Shown: positions 8,442-15,117 of the stretch, one piece after another
How positions within the stretch are numbered: position 1 is the stretch's first letter
How the letters are laid out: every line of letters starts with the position of its first letter
Assembly: GCF_030653755.1 (NCBI RefSeq)
Contig: NZ_JAURYU010000037.1
Span: 1 to 64,000, forward strand
Source: Methylotenera sp.
Lineage (GTDB): Bacteria > Pseudomonadota > Gammaproteobacteria > Burkholderiales > Methylophilaceae
Length of the DNA: 64,000 bases
Direction: 5' to 3'
The notes under the pieces: model-generated
Told to the model about the DNA's origin: nothing
The model's database searches: none
What the model saw: the letters and a program-made list of their open reading frames with translations, nothing else
Made by a program: the position numbers and the translations under genes

Positions 8442-8876
8442 ATGAATACAACTTCTGAAAAACCTGTTGAAGCTTTCTCGCTACGATTGCGTGAAGAACG
8501 TAAACGCCTAAAGTTAAGCCAAGAAGAGTTTGGGAATTTAGGTGGCGTGAGTAAAACTGCTCAATATCTGTATGAAAGTGAGAGGAACTGGCCAACCCTG
8601 GAGTATCTTGAAGCCTTAAGGATGAGAGGTGTTGATGTTGGCTTTATCGCTACTGGTAAGCGTGCTAACCAAGATATTCTTGATTGGGAGTTGCTAAAGA
8701 ATGCTTTCCTGCTGATTCAGCGAACCTTTGCCCAAAGACAAGACATGTCTTTTACAGCAGAGCAATTGTTTGATGCATTTAAGAGTGTGGTCGATGCAGC
8801 GAATGGGTCAACCAGACCAGAAATCAATGTTGATGATATGCTTACTAATAATGCGCTGGAGAGGTTAGGTGAGTAA
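8442..8876 (+). CDS. XRE-family repressor-like regulator
   Basis: This 144-residue protein has an N-terminal helix-turn-helix: FSLRLREERKRLKLSQEEFG, then VSKTAQYLYESERNWPTLEYLEALR, at about residues 12-60. It resembles phage and conjugative-element repressors, with a short C-terminal helical part. No Shine-Dalgarno sequence is evident before the ATG, and the best -10 is so close that the mRNA may be leaderless. It is divergent from the gp16-like gene and overlaps the next gene by 8 bases. It probably represses the element's own promoters; the target is not shown by the sequence. Confidence 0.75.
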   Translation: MNTTSEKPVEAFSLRLREERKRLKLSQEEFGNLGGVSKTAQYLYESERNWPTLEYLEALRMRGVDVGFIATGKRANQDILDWELLKNAFLLIQRTFAQRQDMSFTAEQLFDAFKSVVDAANGSTRPEINVDDMLTNNALERLGE

Positions 8877-9483
8877 GGAGCAAGACCAGATTAACGAATT
8901 CAAAGTAATGGTCGAGGCTCTTAGTAAGCAGGTTAAAGGTAGAGATGATTTAGGCTTAGCATTTATTGATAAATTATCAATGCAGTTTGATGACCATTTA
9001 GCACATCAGAATATTTATCCAAATGAATCTGGAAAAACTAGTGGCGTAAAATCATTATTTACTAAGTTATTAATAAAACTAGGGCTTCAAGCCAACAGAT
9101 TATTCAGTATTGACCCAGTGATACAAAACTTCATTAATGAATTGAGTAAAACAGGTGTAATTACTACTGCTCAGTTTGAGCTGCTTAGAATTTATAGAAT
9201 GATAAGGGTTGATGATGATGGCTCATATTTTGTGATGCAGCCAAGGGAGACAGATTACAAGAAGGCAAAATTACAGGCATTGTTGCTTCTAATTTTGACA
9301 CCTTTTATGGTAGCCTTCGTGTGGGATATGTCTAAGTGTATTTATCCTGGATTACCAACTGCATTTATATTGGGGTCGGCTTTAGGATTGCTTTGGCAGG
9401 GGACATATAATTTGGCATGGGGTCGTGAGAAGTTAGCCAAATTTATAGTTTCTAGATACCCTTGGTTTAAGCTAGTTAAGTGA
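8869..9483 (+). CDS. Membrane protein coupled to XRE regulator, unknown function
   Basis: A 204-residue protein with a GTG start overlapping the XRE stop by 8 bases and GAGAGG just upstream, so expression is coupled. Residues 1-130 look soluble. Two hydrophobic segments follow at about 139-157 (LQALLLLILTPFMVAFVWD) and 164-182, then a short basic tail. I do not recognise the family. A regulator tied to a two-helix membrane protein fits signalling or an effector unit, but nothing in the sequence decides this. Confidence 0.6.
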   Translation: MSKEQDQINEFKVMVEALSKQVKGRDDLGLAFIDKLSMQFDDHLAHQNIYPNESGKTSGVKSLFTKLLIKLGLQANRLFSIDPVIQNFINELSKTGVITTAQFELLRIYRMIRVDDDGSYFVMQPRETDYKKAKLQALLLLILTPFMVAFVWDMSKCIYPGLPTAFILGSALGLLWQGTYNLAWGREKLAKFIVSRYPWFKLVK

Positions 9484-9545
9484 TTTACCCGGCAGGAGTA
9501 ATTTGGGGAGTTTACTTCAGAGTCTAACTTTAGCCATGCTAGATG

Positions 9546-11126
9546 TCAGCCCCTCATTGGTTGCAGAGGAGTGGTGTCAGTAGTTTGAGTACCTATATTC
9601 GGTAGCCCATTATTATTGAACTGTACAAATGACCCCACGGAGATAATATTTAAAGGATAATTTTTATTTAAATAAAGCATTAGTACAGAATTTGTAACTG
9701 TGTCACCAGTTGGGTCAATCAGTACAAAGCCAACTAAACTAGGTGTGTTGGCTGCACCTTGAGTACCATAAATAGACTTTAAATGTAGCTCAAGAATCCA
9801 GACTCGCTTAGGTAAGTCCATTGTCCTAAGTTCATCTTTTAATTCTTTTGCCATTATTGTTGAAGCAGCCCAATTTCTTAGTTTTCGTTTCTCAACCAAC
9901 AAAATGCGAATAGCAATTTCTGCGGCAGAATGTTCCAAGTCAGCCTTATTCGCAGCAGTAACGAAGCCTTGGTATAAATCTGCAACTATGGTTAAACCAA
10001 CACTTAGTGCCTCTTCACCAGACATAAAAACATCAGATGGTAATAATGGCATTGCATATACCATTTGCTCCATCGAGTAGCCAGTACCACCGCCATTAGA
10101 AGGTGGAAACTTCATGTAAGGCCCAGAGTTATCATTGTTTATAATAAATTCTGGAATCCAGCTAACGGCATGTGCAAACTTTAGATTTAAACCAACGGAG
10201 TTAGATACGTCCACATTTTTGAAAGTTTTAATTTTTTCATTCCATGTGTGACCAACAGCAACTACGGCATGACCACCATTTTGATTGATTAATATTAAAA
10301 CTACTGGTATTTCAGATTCTATATATGGATGAATGTTTTGTTTTGCGATTTCAACATCAGAAGCGTTCATGACATTTAGGTTTTGATTATGCCATTGACC
10401 CAACCAAATTGAGTGTGGAGAATATCCAGCGGAGCGAATTGCCTCAATCATCTGTATATGAGTTAAGCCCTGGCGATTAGGTTTAATGCGCCCGTTTGCG
10501 TTATAACGAGTGGCTGCATCTGTAATTTGCGCTGGATCATGTGCTCTATCACCTTCACGTTTACGTAATGTCCGTAATGCCATCCATATCGAAGCTTGTG
10601 CACAAGCGCCCACAGCATTATCTTGCTGCATAAACGGAGTGCCACATACAGTTAATTGTTTTCCCATAATATGTACGGGAAATTTGTCCGCGCTGCGTAT
10701 AAATCCAATTGATACTTCGCGACTTAAAATGGAGGCACCTACAGGACTCATGATGACAGGCCTAAGGGTAACAAATCCTAGATAATTTTCTGGGAGTATA
10801 GAATCAATATATTCAAGCGGAGTTGCTACACCAACTTTTGTTTCTTTGAAGAAATGAAGCCTTGTACAAAGTCGATTCACTTCTGTGAATTGTTTACTGT
10901 AATAAGAGCTATATTCTGCAAGAAAATCAGGATCATGCACCCTGTGTTGTGCCAAGATAGCAACTGCTCCAGCGTTAAACAGTGCTTCACAGCAATTAAG
11001 CAATGGTACTTGAGTGTTAGCAGATTGTTGAGGTTTGCGATGTGAAATTAACTCTAGCTCTTGATACACCGTATCAAGAAGACTTTTATAGTTTGTGATT
11101 TCGTGGATTGTTATTCTTGGGTCCAT
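9546..11126 (-). CDS. Papain-like (C39-like) cysteine protease, putative
   Basis: A 526-residue protein with a papain-like core in the middle: C175 in VGACAQASIWMALRTL, H286 in NQNGGHAVVAVGH, and a possible third residue at D306 (VDVSNS). The N-terminal 165 and C-terminal 200 residues match nothing I know. There is no signal peptide or membrane segment, so it should act in the cytosol. It lies downstream of a 61-residue gene under one strong promoter, but a terminator hairpin ends directly against its ATG and no Shine-Dalgarno site is seen. It could process a cargo-encoded substrate such as the ubiquitin-like protein nearby, or act as a toxin or defence effector; both are inference. Confidence 0.55.
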   Translation of the reverse strand: MDPRITIHEITNYKSLLDTVYQELELISHRKPQQSANTQVPLLNCCEALFNAGAVAILAQHRVHDPDFLAEYSSYYSKQFTEVNRLCTRLHFFKETKVGVATPLEYIDSILPENYLGFVTLRPVIMSPVGASILSREVSIGFIRSADKFPVHIMGKQLTVCGTPFMQQDNAVGACAQASIWMALRTLRKREGDRAHDPAQITDAATRYNANGRIKPNRQGLTHIQMIEAIRSAGYSPHSIWLGQWHNQNLNVMNASDVEIAKQNIHPYIESEIPVVLILINQNGGHAVVAVGHTWNEKIKTFKNVDVSNSVGLNLKFAHAVSWIPEFIINNDNSGPYMKFPPSNGGGTGYSMEQMVYAMPLLPSDVFMSGEEALSVGLTIVADLYQGFVTAANKADLEHSAAEIAIRILLVEKRKLRNWAASTIMAKELKDELRTMDLPKRVWILELHLKSIYGTQGAANTPSLVGFVLIDPTGDTVTNSVLMLYLNKNYPLNIISVGSFVQFNNNGLPNIGTQTTDTTPLQPMRG

Positions 11127-11149
11127 AAAAAAGCCGTCTGTTTGACGGC
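11127..11149 (-). terminator. Intrinsic terminator abutting the protease start codon
   Basis: On the minus strand GCCGTC, loop AAACA, GACGGC is followed by TTTTTT and then immediately the ATG of the protease gene. It can terminate the 61-residue gene's transcript or act as an attenuator for the protease. Confidence 0.65.
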
Positions 11150-11170
11150 CCTATTCTTGTATAAGTAATA

Positions 11171-11356
11171 TTAAAATATCGTAATATTTAGCGACTCTTC
11201 GACCGCTCTTCTTTGCACATTACGTATTTCTTCAATTTTACTAAAAATTTGATTTGAGAGGTTATCGTGAATCTCCTGAGCTTTATCTACAGGCATTACG
11301 ACAGTTTTGTTTTCGCTCTTAGCTACCTCGAGTACGAATAAACCGAGATTAGACAT
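11171..11356 (-). CDS. 61-residue protein upstream of the protease, unknown
   Basis: The start was chosen at the ATG giving MSNLGLFVLEVAKSENKT, because GGAG lies 8 bases upstream; a longer frame to 11398 lacks such a site. The protein has a short hydrophobic start and an amphipathic helical remainder (residues 22-55), without motifs I recognise. It lies behind the promoter at 11541-11569 and before a terminator that separates it from the protease. It may be a regulator, inhibitor or substrate of the protease; this is only suggested by position. Confidence 0.5.
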   Translation of the reverse strand: MSNLGLFVLEVAKSENKTVVMPVDKAQEIHDNLSNQIFSKIEEIRNVQRRAVEESLNITIF

Positions 11357-11540
11357 TTTTAACTCCAAAGATAAGCATTTATAATGCTCAAATTGCAAAA
11401 GATTATAATTTCACAGATGCATTAGTTAGAAATACTAAATTTATAAACAGTTCCTTAAATTTAATAATTCATTTTACGTAAAAAAAGAAATTGCAAACGA
11501 ATCTCTACAATAACATTGATTAATCCCTCTCTTTTCTGAA

Positions 11541-11569
11541 ATTATCTACTTGACAATTTACATTGTCAA
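11541..11569 (-). promoter_or_regulatory. Strong promoter with embedded operator-like palindrome
   Basis: On minus, TTGACA (11569-11564), a 17-base spacer and GATAAT (11546-11541) form a near-perfect sigma-70 promoter directed at the 61-residue gene and the protease. The -35 is one arm of the perfect inverted repeat TTGACAAT (11550-11557)/ATTGTCAA (11562-11569), which would place a dimeric repressor on the promoter. Confidence 0.65.
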
Positions 11570-11862
11570 TAAAGAGATTAGGGGAAATCCTTTACTAAAC
11601 ACAGTATTAGATTACTCTCAAGCTTTAGGAATGACTTTCTAGCAAAGAAAAACAAATTTCCTAAGCATTATGTAGGAATTAAATAATTATTGGCGTTAAA
11701 GTCTGCCTATGTTGATACAGCGGGGATGCTTTACTAGCGGTTAATATCTTTAAGTAAGCAAATATTCAATAAAACAACCTCAATTCATCATAAAAACAAC
11801 AAATCAAGCTTAAGACTAAAAGATAGCGTACTTGAGGAGTGATAAAAGACTATGGAGGGGTA

Positions 11863-11894
11863 ATCGAATCACCAGAAAAAGTTGATGATTCGAT
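11863..11894. repeat. 9-bp perfect inverted repeat after DUF6527 gene
   Basis: ATCGAATCA (11863-11871) and TGATTCGAT (11886-11894) flank a 14-base spacer, directly downstream of the DUF6527 stop. There is no T-run on minus, so it is at best a weak terminator; a protein-binding site is equally possible. Confidence 0.45.
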
Positions 11895-11898
11895 GAGG

Positions 11899-12348
11899 CT
11901 ATCGAAATAAGTCGACTAATTTTTTGAAAACTACGGTAACAAAACTTAATCTAGCCACTTCAGGCTGAACATTTTGAATTTTTCTTGCAAGTTTTTGCTT
12001 GTCATTTCGTTCAAAATGTTCAGATTTTCTATACTTGTCTCTCTTCCTGACCTCATCGACTTGGTCTTTTGAAAACTTTCCAGACCACTCAATTTTGCCA
12101 CTTCTGATCCAATAGTGGGACTGACAAGGAAAGCTCCAATTACCAATTGAAGGACTTAGAGAAATATTTTCCCCGTCATATATCAACTTCCAATCTGTTG
12201 GGGATAATGGCGTTACGACTTTATTGCCACAACCACAGCAGCAGTTATGAATCGCTGTTCCAAATCCCATGGATACATAAAGTATACCGTCCTTCAGTGA
12301 CTGTGGCATGTACTCTACAAATTCCGCCTCAAGAAATTCAGTCTTCAT
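11899..12348 (-). CDS. DUF6527-like zinc-ligand protein of ubiquitin-like cassette
   Basis: A 149-residue protein with a cysteine-rich centre: C36, C37, C38 and C40 (HNCCCGCGNKV), then C75-x2-H78 (PCQSHYWI), arranged to hold a metal ion. The pattern CGCG, PSIGNW, CQSHYWI fits the DUF6527 family as I recall it, which accompanies bacterial Multi_ubiq/E1 genes. Its start overlaps the E1-like gene by 11 bases, making it the last of three coupled genes. A role as ligase-like, carrier or hydrolase partner is not shown. The C-terminal third is basic. Confidence 0.65.
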   Translation of the reverse strand: MKTEFLEAEFVEYMPQSLKDGILYVSMGFGTAIHNCCCGCGNKVVTPLSPTDWKLIYDGENISLSPSIGNWSFPCQSHYWIRSGKIEWSGKFSKDQVDEVRKRDKYRKSEHFERNDKQKLARKIQNVQPEVARLSFVTVVFKKLVDLFR

Positions 12349-13507
12349 TTATACATTCGCTTAAGTATAAGTTTGTATCAACAGTGTACGTAGAATGATG
12401 CTCGCTTTCGTGATCATGATAAAACCCGCTTAGTTTTTTCCACTTTATTACAGCCAAAGATGCGTTTAATGAGTTCAAATCTGCAATCTGGATATTTTGC
12501 GCATATTCGTCATCATCTCTATCAACCAATGACACTTTTTTAATAAAATGGTCACGCTTTGCTTCAGTACTAGTGGTAACTCTTAGAGTGGCTATTAGAG
12601 CATTTTTTACAGCTTGTACGCCAATTCCTACATCAATGAAGGAGGTGCCTTCGTTTTCAAGTTTAGCTATAAGTAACTTCTTAACTTCACCCTTATCTAT
12701 GCATATAAATACAAAGTCAAAATGTGGTAAGTCATTAATATTTTGATCATTAAGATATTCAGAATGTGCAACAATATTCTTATGCATTTTTGAATATACA
12801 TTATTGAAATAATCTACTTTATAGTTTTTCTCGTTAAGTTCTTCTAGGCTGATTGCGCCTGGTGCACGGAAAGCATTGTGCTGTAAAAATCTATCGCCAT
12901 CAAATAAGTGAATTTCTGCCACAGGTGTTTTAGCAACAAGATCTAATACGTATGAGCCAGTACCACCCAGACCGATAATTGCAATTTTCTTACTTTTAAA
13001 TTTATCGTTAATTGTTGAAATACCTGCTCGGCTTGACCATGAATCTAGATAATGAAAAACAGACTCAGGATCTTCTGATTCAATTACTTTAAAAGTCTGT
13101 GCGGATAATCCAGTTGGGGCCGAAATAATTTCGATGTAACGCTTCATTTTCTCGTAATAATCAGGATAACCAAGTCCGTCACGAGGTTTGCTAGAAAAAG
13201 AGTGATTAACCTCTACACCTTCTGCGAGTATCTGAGTGTTTGATGTATGTCTAAAGCCTTCTATTGGGGACCCATTTTTATGACATGGGTAATCTCCTTT
13301 AAACATTCCAACGTGCGTATCTGGCTTAGTAGTAATATTGCCAGCGAGATGCAATGTTGAAACCACAGTGCCATACTTAATTACACGGTCTGCATTGATA
13401 TATGGTATGCCAGAAATCAGTAAGTGACCCGATTTTATTTGTACCTCATATCCCTCGTCACGCAGTTTCTTTAGATCAGGACTATGATTTATCAGTTGGT
13501 GTGACAT
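12338..13507 (-). CDS. E1-like ThiF-family adenylyltransferase with N-terminal DUF6791-like domain
   Basis: A 389-residue two-domain protein. Residues about 165-320 are a ThiF/E1 Rossmann domain: GLGGTGS at 179-185, FDGD with D203 and D205, an N211-x2-R214 pair (HNAFR) and DFVFICID at 264-271. Such enzymes adenylate the C-terminus of a ubiquitin-like protein. Residues about 1-160 fit the DUF6791-type N-terminal domain, with GDYPCHK carrying C75. Cysteines are few (C75, C269, C386), limiting candidates for a thioester. It overlaps the Multi_ubiq gene by 26 bases and the DUF6527 gene by 11. No separate E2 or JAB peptidase gene is in the window. Confidence 0.75.
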   Translation of the reverse strand: MSHQLINHSPDLKKLRDEGYEVQIKSGHLLISGIPYINADRVIKYGTVVSTLHLAGNITTKPDTHVGMFKGDYPCHKNGSPIEGFRHTSNTQILAEGVEVNHSFSSKPRDGLGYPDYYEKMKRYIEIISAPTGLSAQTFKVIESEDPESVFHYLDSWSSRAGISTINDKFKSKKIAIIGLGGTGSYVLDLVAKTPVAEIHLFDGDRFLQHNAFRAPGAISLEELNEKNYKVDYFNNVYSKMHKNIVAHSEYLNDQNINDLPHFDFVFICIDKGEVKKLLIAKLENEGTSFIDVGIGVQAVKNALIATLRVTTSTEAKRDHFIKKVSLVDRDDDEYAQNIQIADLNSLNASLAVIKWKKLSGFYHDHESEHHSTYTVDTNLYLSECINED

Positions 13508-13763
13508 TGAATATCATCCCTTTCTTAATTTTAACTGTATCACCAATATCCATGGCACCTTGTTGATTTGATGATGTGCCTTTTTTGTATGTAACTGTGT
13601 AAATAACATTGCCACCTATAACTGCGCTAGGGAAGCATAGTTGAACAACTTCAAGGTATGTTATGTCCTTATCGTCAACTACTTGCTCGGTTGCATTTAC
13701 AATGATTGTAATTTCATGCTCTTTCGATTTATGAGGTTGTGATTGATTTTCTAATTCATTCAT
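13482..13763 (-). CDS. Multi_ubiq-family ubiquitin-like protein (single domain)
   Basis: A 93-residue protein matching the prokaryotic Multi_ubiq beta-grasp family: ITIIVNATEQVV, ITYLEVVQLCFP, VIYTVTYKKG, then IKKGMIFNVTPTDKS at the end. Only one ubiquitin-like domain is present, and it ends in TDKS rather than a diglycine. The start was set at 13763 because GGAGAG precedes that ATG, whereas the longer frame to 13826 runs into the divergent promoter region. It is the first of three overlapping genes with the E1-like and DUF6527 proteins, and presumably the modifier or substrate of that system. Confidence 0.8.
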   Translation of the reverse strand: MNELENQSQPHKSKEHEITIIVNATEQVVDDKDITYLEVVQLCFPSAVIGGNVIYTVTYKKGTSSNQQGAMDIGDTVKIKKGMIFNVTPTDKS

Positions 13764-13890
13764 ATTGCTCTCCAAATTATGAGGTTTGTTTGCTGCATAA
13801 TTACAAAGGCTTAATAAGCATTGCATGCAGACAATTAAATTAAATATTTTTTATTTGTCTGCATCGTTAAGTTTTGGAGCCTTACGTTCT
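13764..13890. promoter_or_regulatory. Divergent promoter region of ubiquitin-like and sigma-like genes
   Basis: A 127-base intergenic gap between the outward-reading Multi_ubiq and sigma-like genes must hold both promoters. I could not assign convincing -35/-10 pairs in it, which would fit control by the neighbouring sigma-like protein, though this is not evidence for it. Confidence 0.35.
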
Positions 13891-14463
13891 ATGGGAAATG
13901 CATTGATCAAAAATGAAGATGTACAAGATGTTCTGTCGATATCTGAAATTAAGATATGCCTAGACACGCTTACAGAAGCTAAATGGATAAAACTGGGTAA
14001 AACTGCAAATAACTTATGTGTAGGTTTACCGTTTGAGGGAGCAGATCTTTTACATATTGTTGTATGTAAAGCGCTTGAAGGTAAGCGGAAATGCCGAAAA
14101 TATTTGCCGATTGAGGTTTTTATATATGGTGCTATGGAGAGCTTAGTCGATGCATTTATTAAAAAGCGTAAGTCAGATCCACTTCAGCTAACTAGACATA
14201 TTTCTGAGGAAAATGATGTCACAGAGCTAATTGACTTGTTTAGTAATAATATTGACACGCCTGAAGAAGAGTTAATTGCCAGTCAAGCTTTGCAAAGGAT
14301 TGAACAGTTATTTGAAGGTGACGAAAATTCATTAAAGATTTTATCTTACCAAATGGATAATTTAACACCTGCAGATATTCAAGAGTTAATGCAACTTACT
14401 TCAGTGCAGTATGCAAGTGCATTAAGAGCTATTCGACGTAAATATGAAAAATTGGAAATATAG
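13891..14463 (+). CDS. Sigma-70-like regulatory protein
   Basis: The start at 13891 (MGNALIK, 190 residues) has GGAG about 11 bases upstream; the frame also opens at 13825, without such support. The region EGADLLHIVVCKALEGKRKC with IEVFIYGAMESLVDAFIKK resembles sigma region 2 of small phage-type or ECF-like factors. The end, NLTPADIQELMQLTSVQYASALRAIRRKYEKL, resembles a region 4 helix-turn-helix. It is divergent from the ubiquitin-like cassette and followed 8 bases later by a partner gene. It may switch on the cassette. The sigma assignment is by eye and tentative. Confidence 0.55.
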   Translation: MGNALIKNEDVQDVLSISEIKICLDTLTEAKWIKLGKTANNLCVGLPFEGADLLHIVVCKALEGKRKCRKYLPIEVFIYGAMESLVDAFIKKRKSDPLQLTRHISEENDVTELIDLFSNNIDTPEEELIASQALQRIEQLFEGDENSLKILSYQMDNLTPADIQELMQLTSVQYASALRAIRRKYEKLEI

Positions 14464-14471
14464 GACTCAAT

Positions 14472-14885
14472 ATGACTAGCGAAGCAAAAAATACTTTTGA
14501 GCAGTTATTTAATATTGCTCAAGCAAGATCACGTGAAATTATCAGTATGCCTGACGATGAAATATTAATTGAAGCTAATAAGGACTCTACACTGAAGAGC
14601 GATGGAATTATGGCTAAAAATGCATACCTTAAAGCGCTGAAAACAGTAAATTACCAAGAATCAAAAGAATTTGAACAGAAAAACAATAGTTTTAATTTAG
14701 CAAATATATTAATAAAGGGTATGGATGTTAGTTTGGTTCGACAAAAAATCATGGGATTGGCCGCTGCAAATGATCCATCTTTACAGCTGGTCGCAGGCAG
14801 AGTTAGCTCATTGTCTGATGATGAGGCATTAAAGATTTATCAGAATCTACTATCTACTGGGGTGCTTAAGTCTGATCCCAAATAA
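14472..14885 (+). CDS. Unrecognised small soluble protein paired with sigma-like gene
   Basis: A 137-residue helical, soluble protein with no cysteine, signal peptide or membrane segment, starting 8 bases after the sigma-like gene. Its position suggests an anti-sigma or accessory protein, but no motif supports this. The C-terminal half (DVSLVRQKIMGLAAANDPS, then LSDDEALKIYQNLL) is predicted helical. Real coding is supported by its length, spacing and codon use like the preceding gene. Confidence 0.5.
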   Translation: MTSEAKNTFEQLFNIAQARSREIISMPDDEILIEANKDSTLKSDGIMAKNAYLKALKTVNYQESKEFEQKNNSFNLANILIKGMDVSLVRQKIMGLAAANDPSLQLVAGRVSSLSDDEALKIYQNLLSTGVLKSDPK

Positions 14886-14969
14886 ATATTAAATCAGCCT
14901 GTAATAAAGTAAATCATGCACTAAGTTATCAATAAATGCCCTTCATTTATTTCCAAGTAAGTGTCAAAT

Positions 14970-15002
14970 AAAAAGCCTTAGAGTTTCCCCTAAGGCTTTT
15001 TG
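14970..15002. terminator. Bidirectional rho-independent terminator
   Basis: AAGCCTTAG and CTAAGGCTT form a perfect 9-bp stem flanked by an A-run and a T-run, so it can end both the plus-strand sigma-like operon and the minus-strand sodB transcript. Confidence 0.75.
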
Positions 15003-15027
15003 AATTACATAATAACTATACGATTGA

Positions 15028-15095
15028 AGAGTTACGTATTTAATATTATCGACATCTCATAAAGTTACGTATTTATTATTTAAGTTACGTATTTA
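15028..15095. repeat. Three copies of a 12-bp repeat, possible transposon end
   Basis: GTTACGTATTTA occurs at 15031-15042, 15064-15075 and 15084-15095; the last two belong to adjacent 20-bp tandem units. Between them and the sodB stop lie only 22 bases, which on minus begin TGTGACAATTGTTTCTGCAG right after the stop codon. A TGT terminus followed by closely packed 20-bp repeats is the layout of a Tn7-like right end with TnsB sites, and this is the tnsA-proximal side as in Tn7. The call is inferred; no matching left end was found. Confidence 0.4.
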
Positions 15096-15117
15096 TTCTG
15101 CAGAAACAATTGTCACA

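Larger units (their letters stand above)
11357..11898. other. Non-coding stretch between 61-residue gene and ubiquitin-like cassette
   Basis: No credible gene lies in these 542 bases. They hold a strong minus-strand promoter with an embedded palindrome (11541-11569), a leader of about 180 bases with an AGCATT/AATGCT hairpin just before the 61-residue gene's Shine-Dalgarno site, and a 9-bp inverted repeat next to the DUF6527 stop (11863-11894). The rest is AT-rich without recognisable features. Confidence 0.5.

Noticed and set aside
10463-11045. Additional frames on both strands inside the protease gene
   Set aside because: No ribosome-binding sites or recognisable products; the protease frame explains the region.
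1-15117. CRISPR array or CRISPR-guided Tn7-like system
   Set aside because: No regularly spaced repeats with unique spacers and no cas genes were found in the window.
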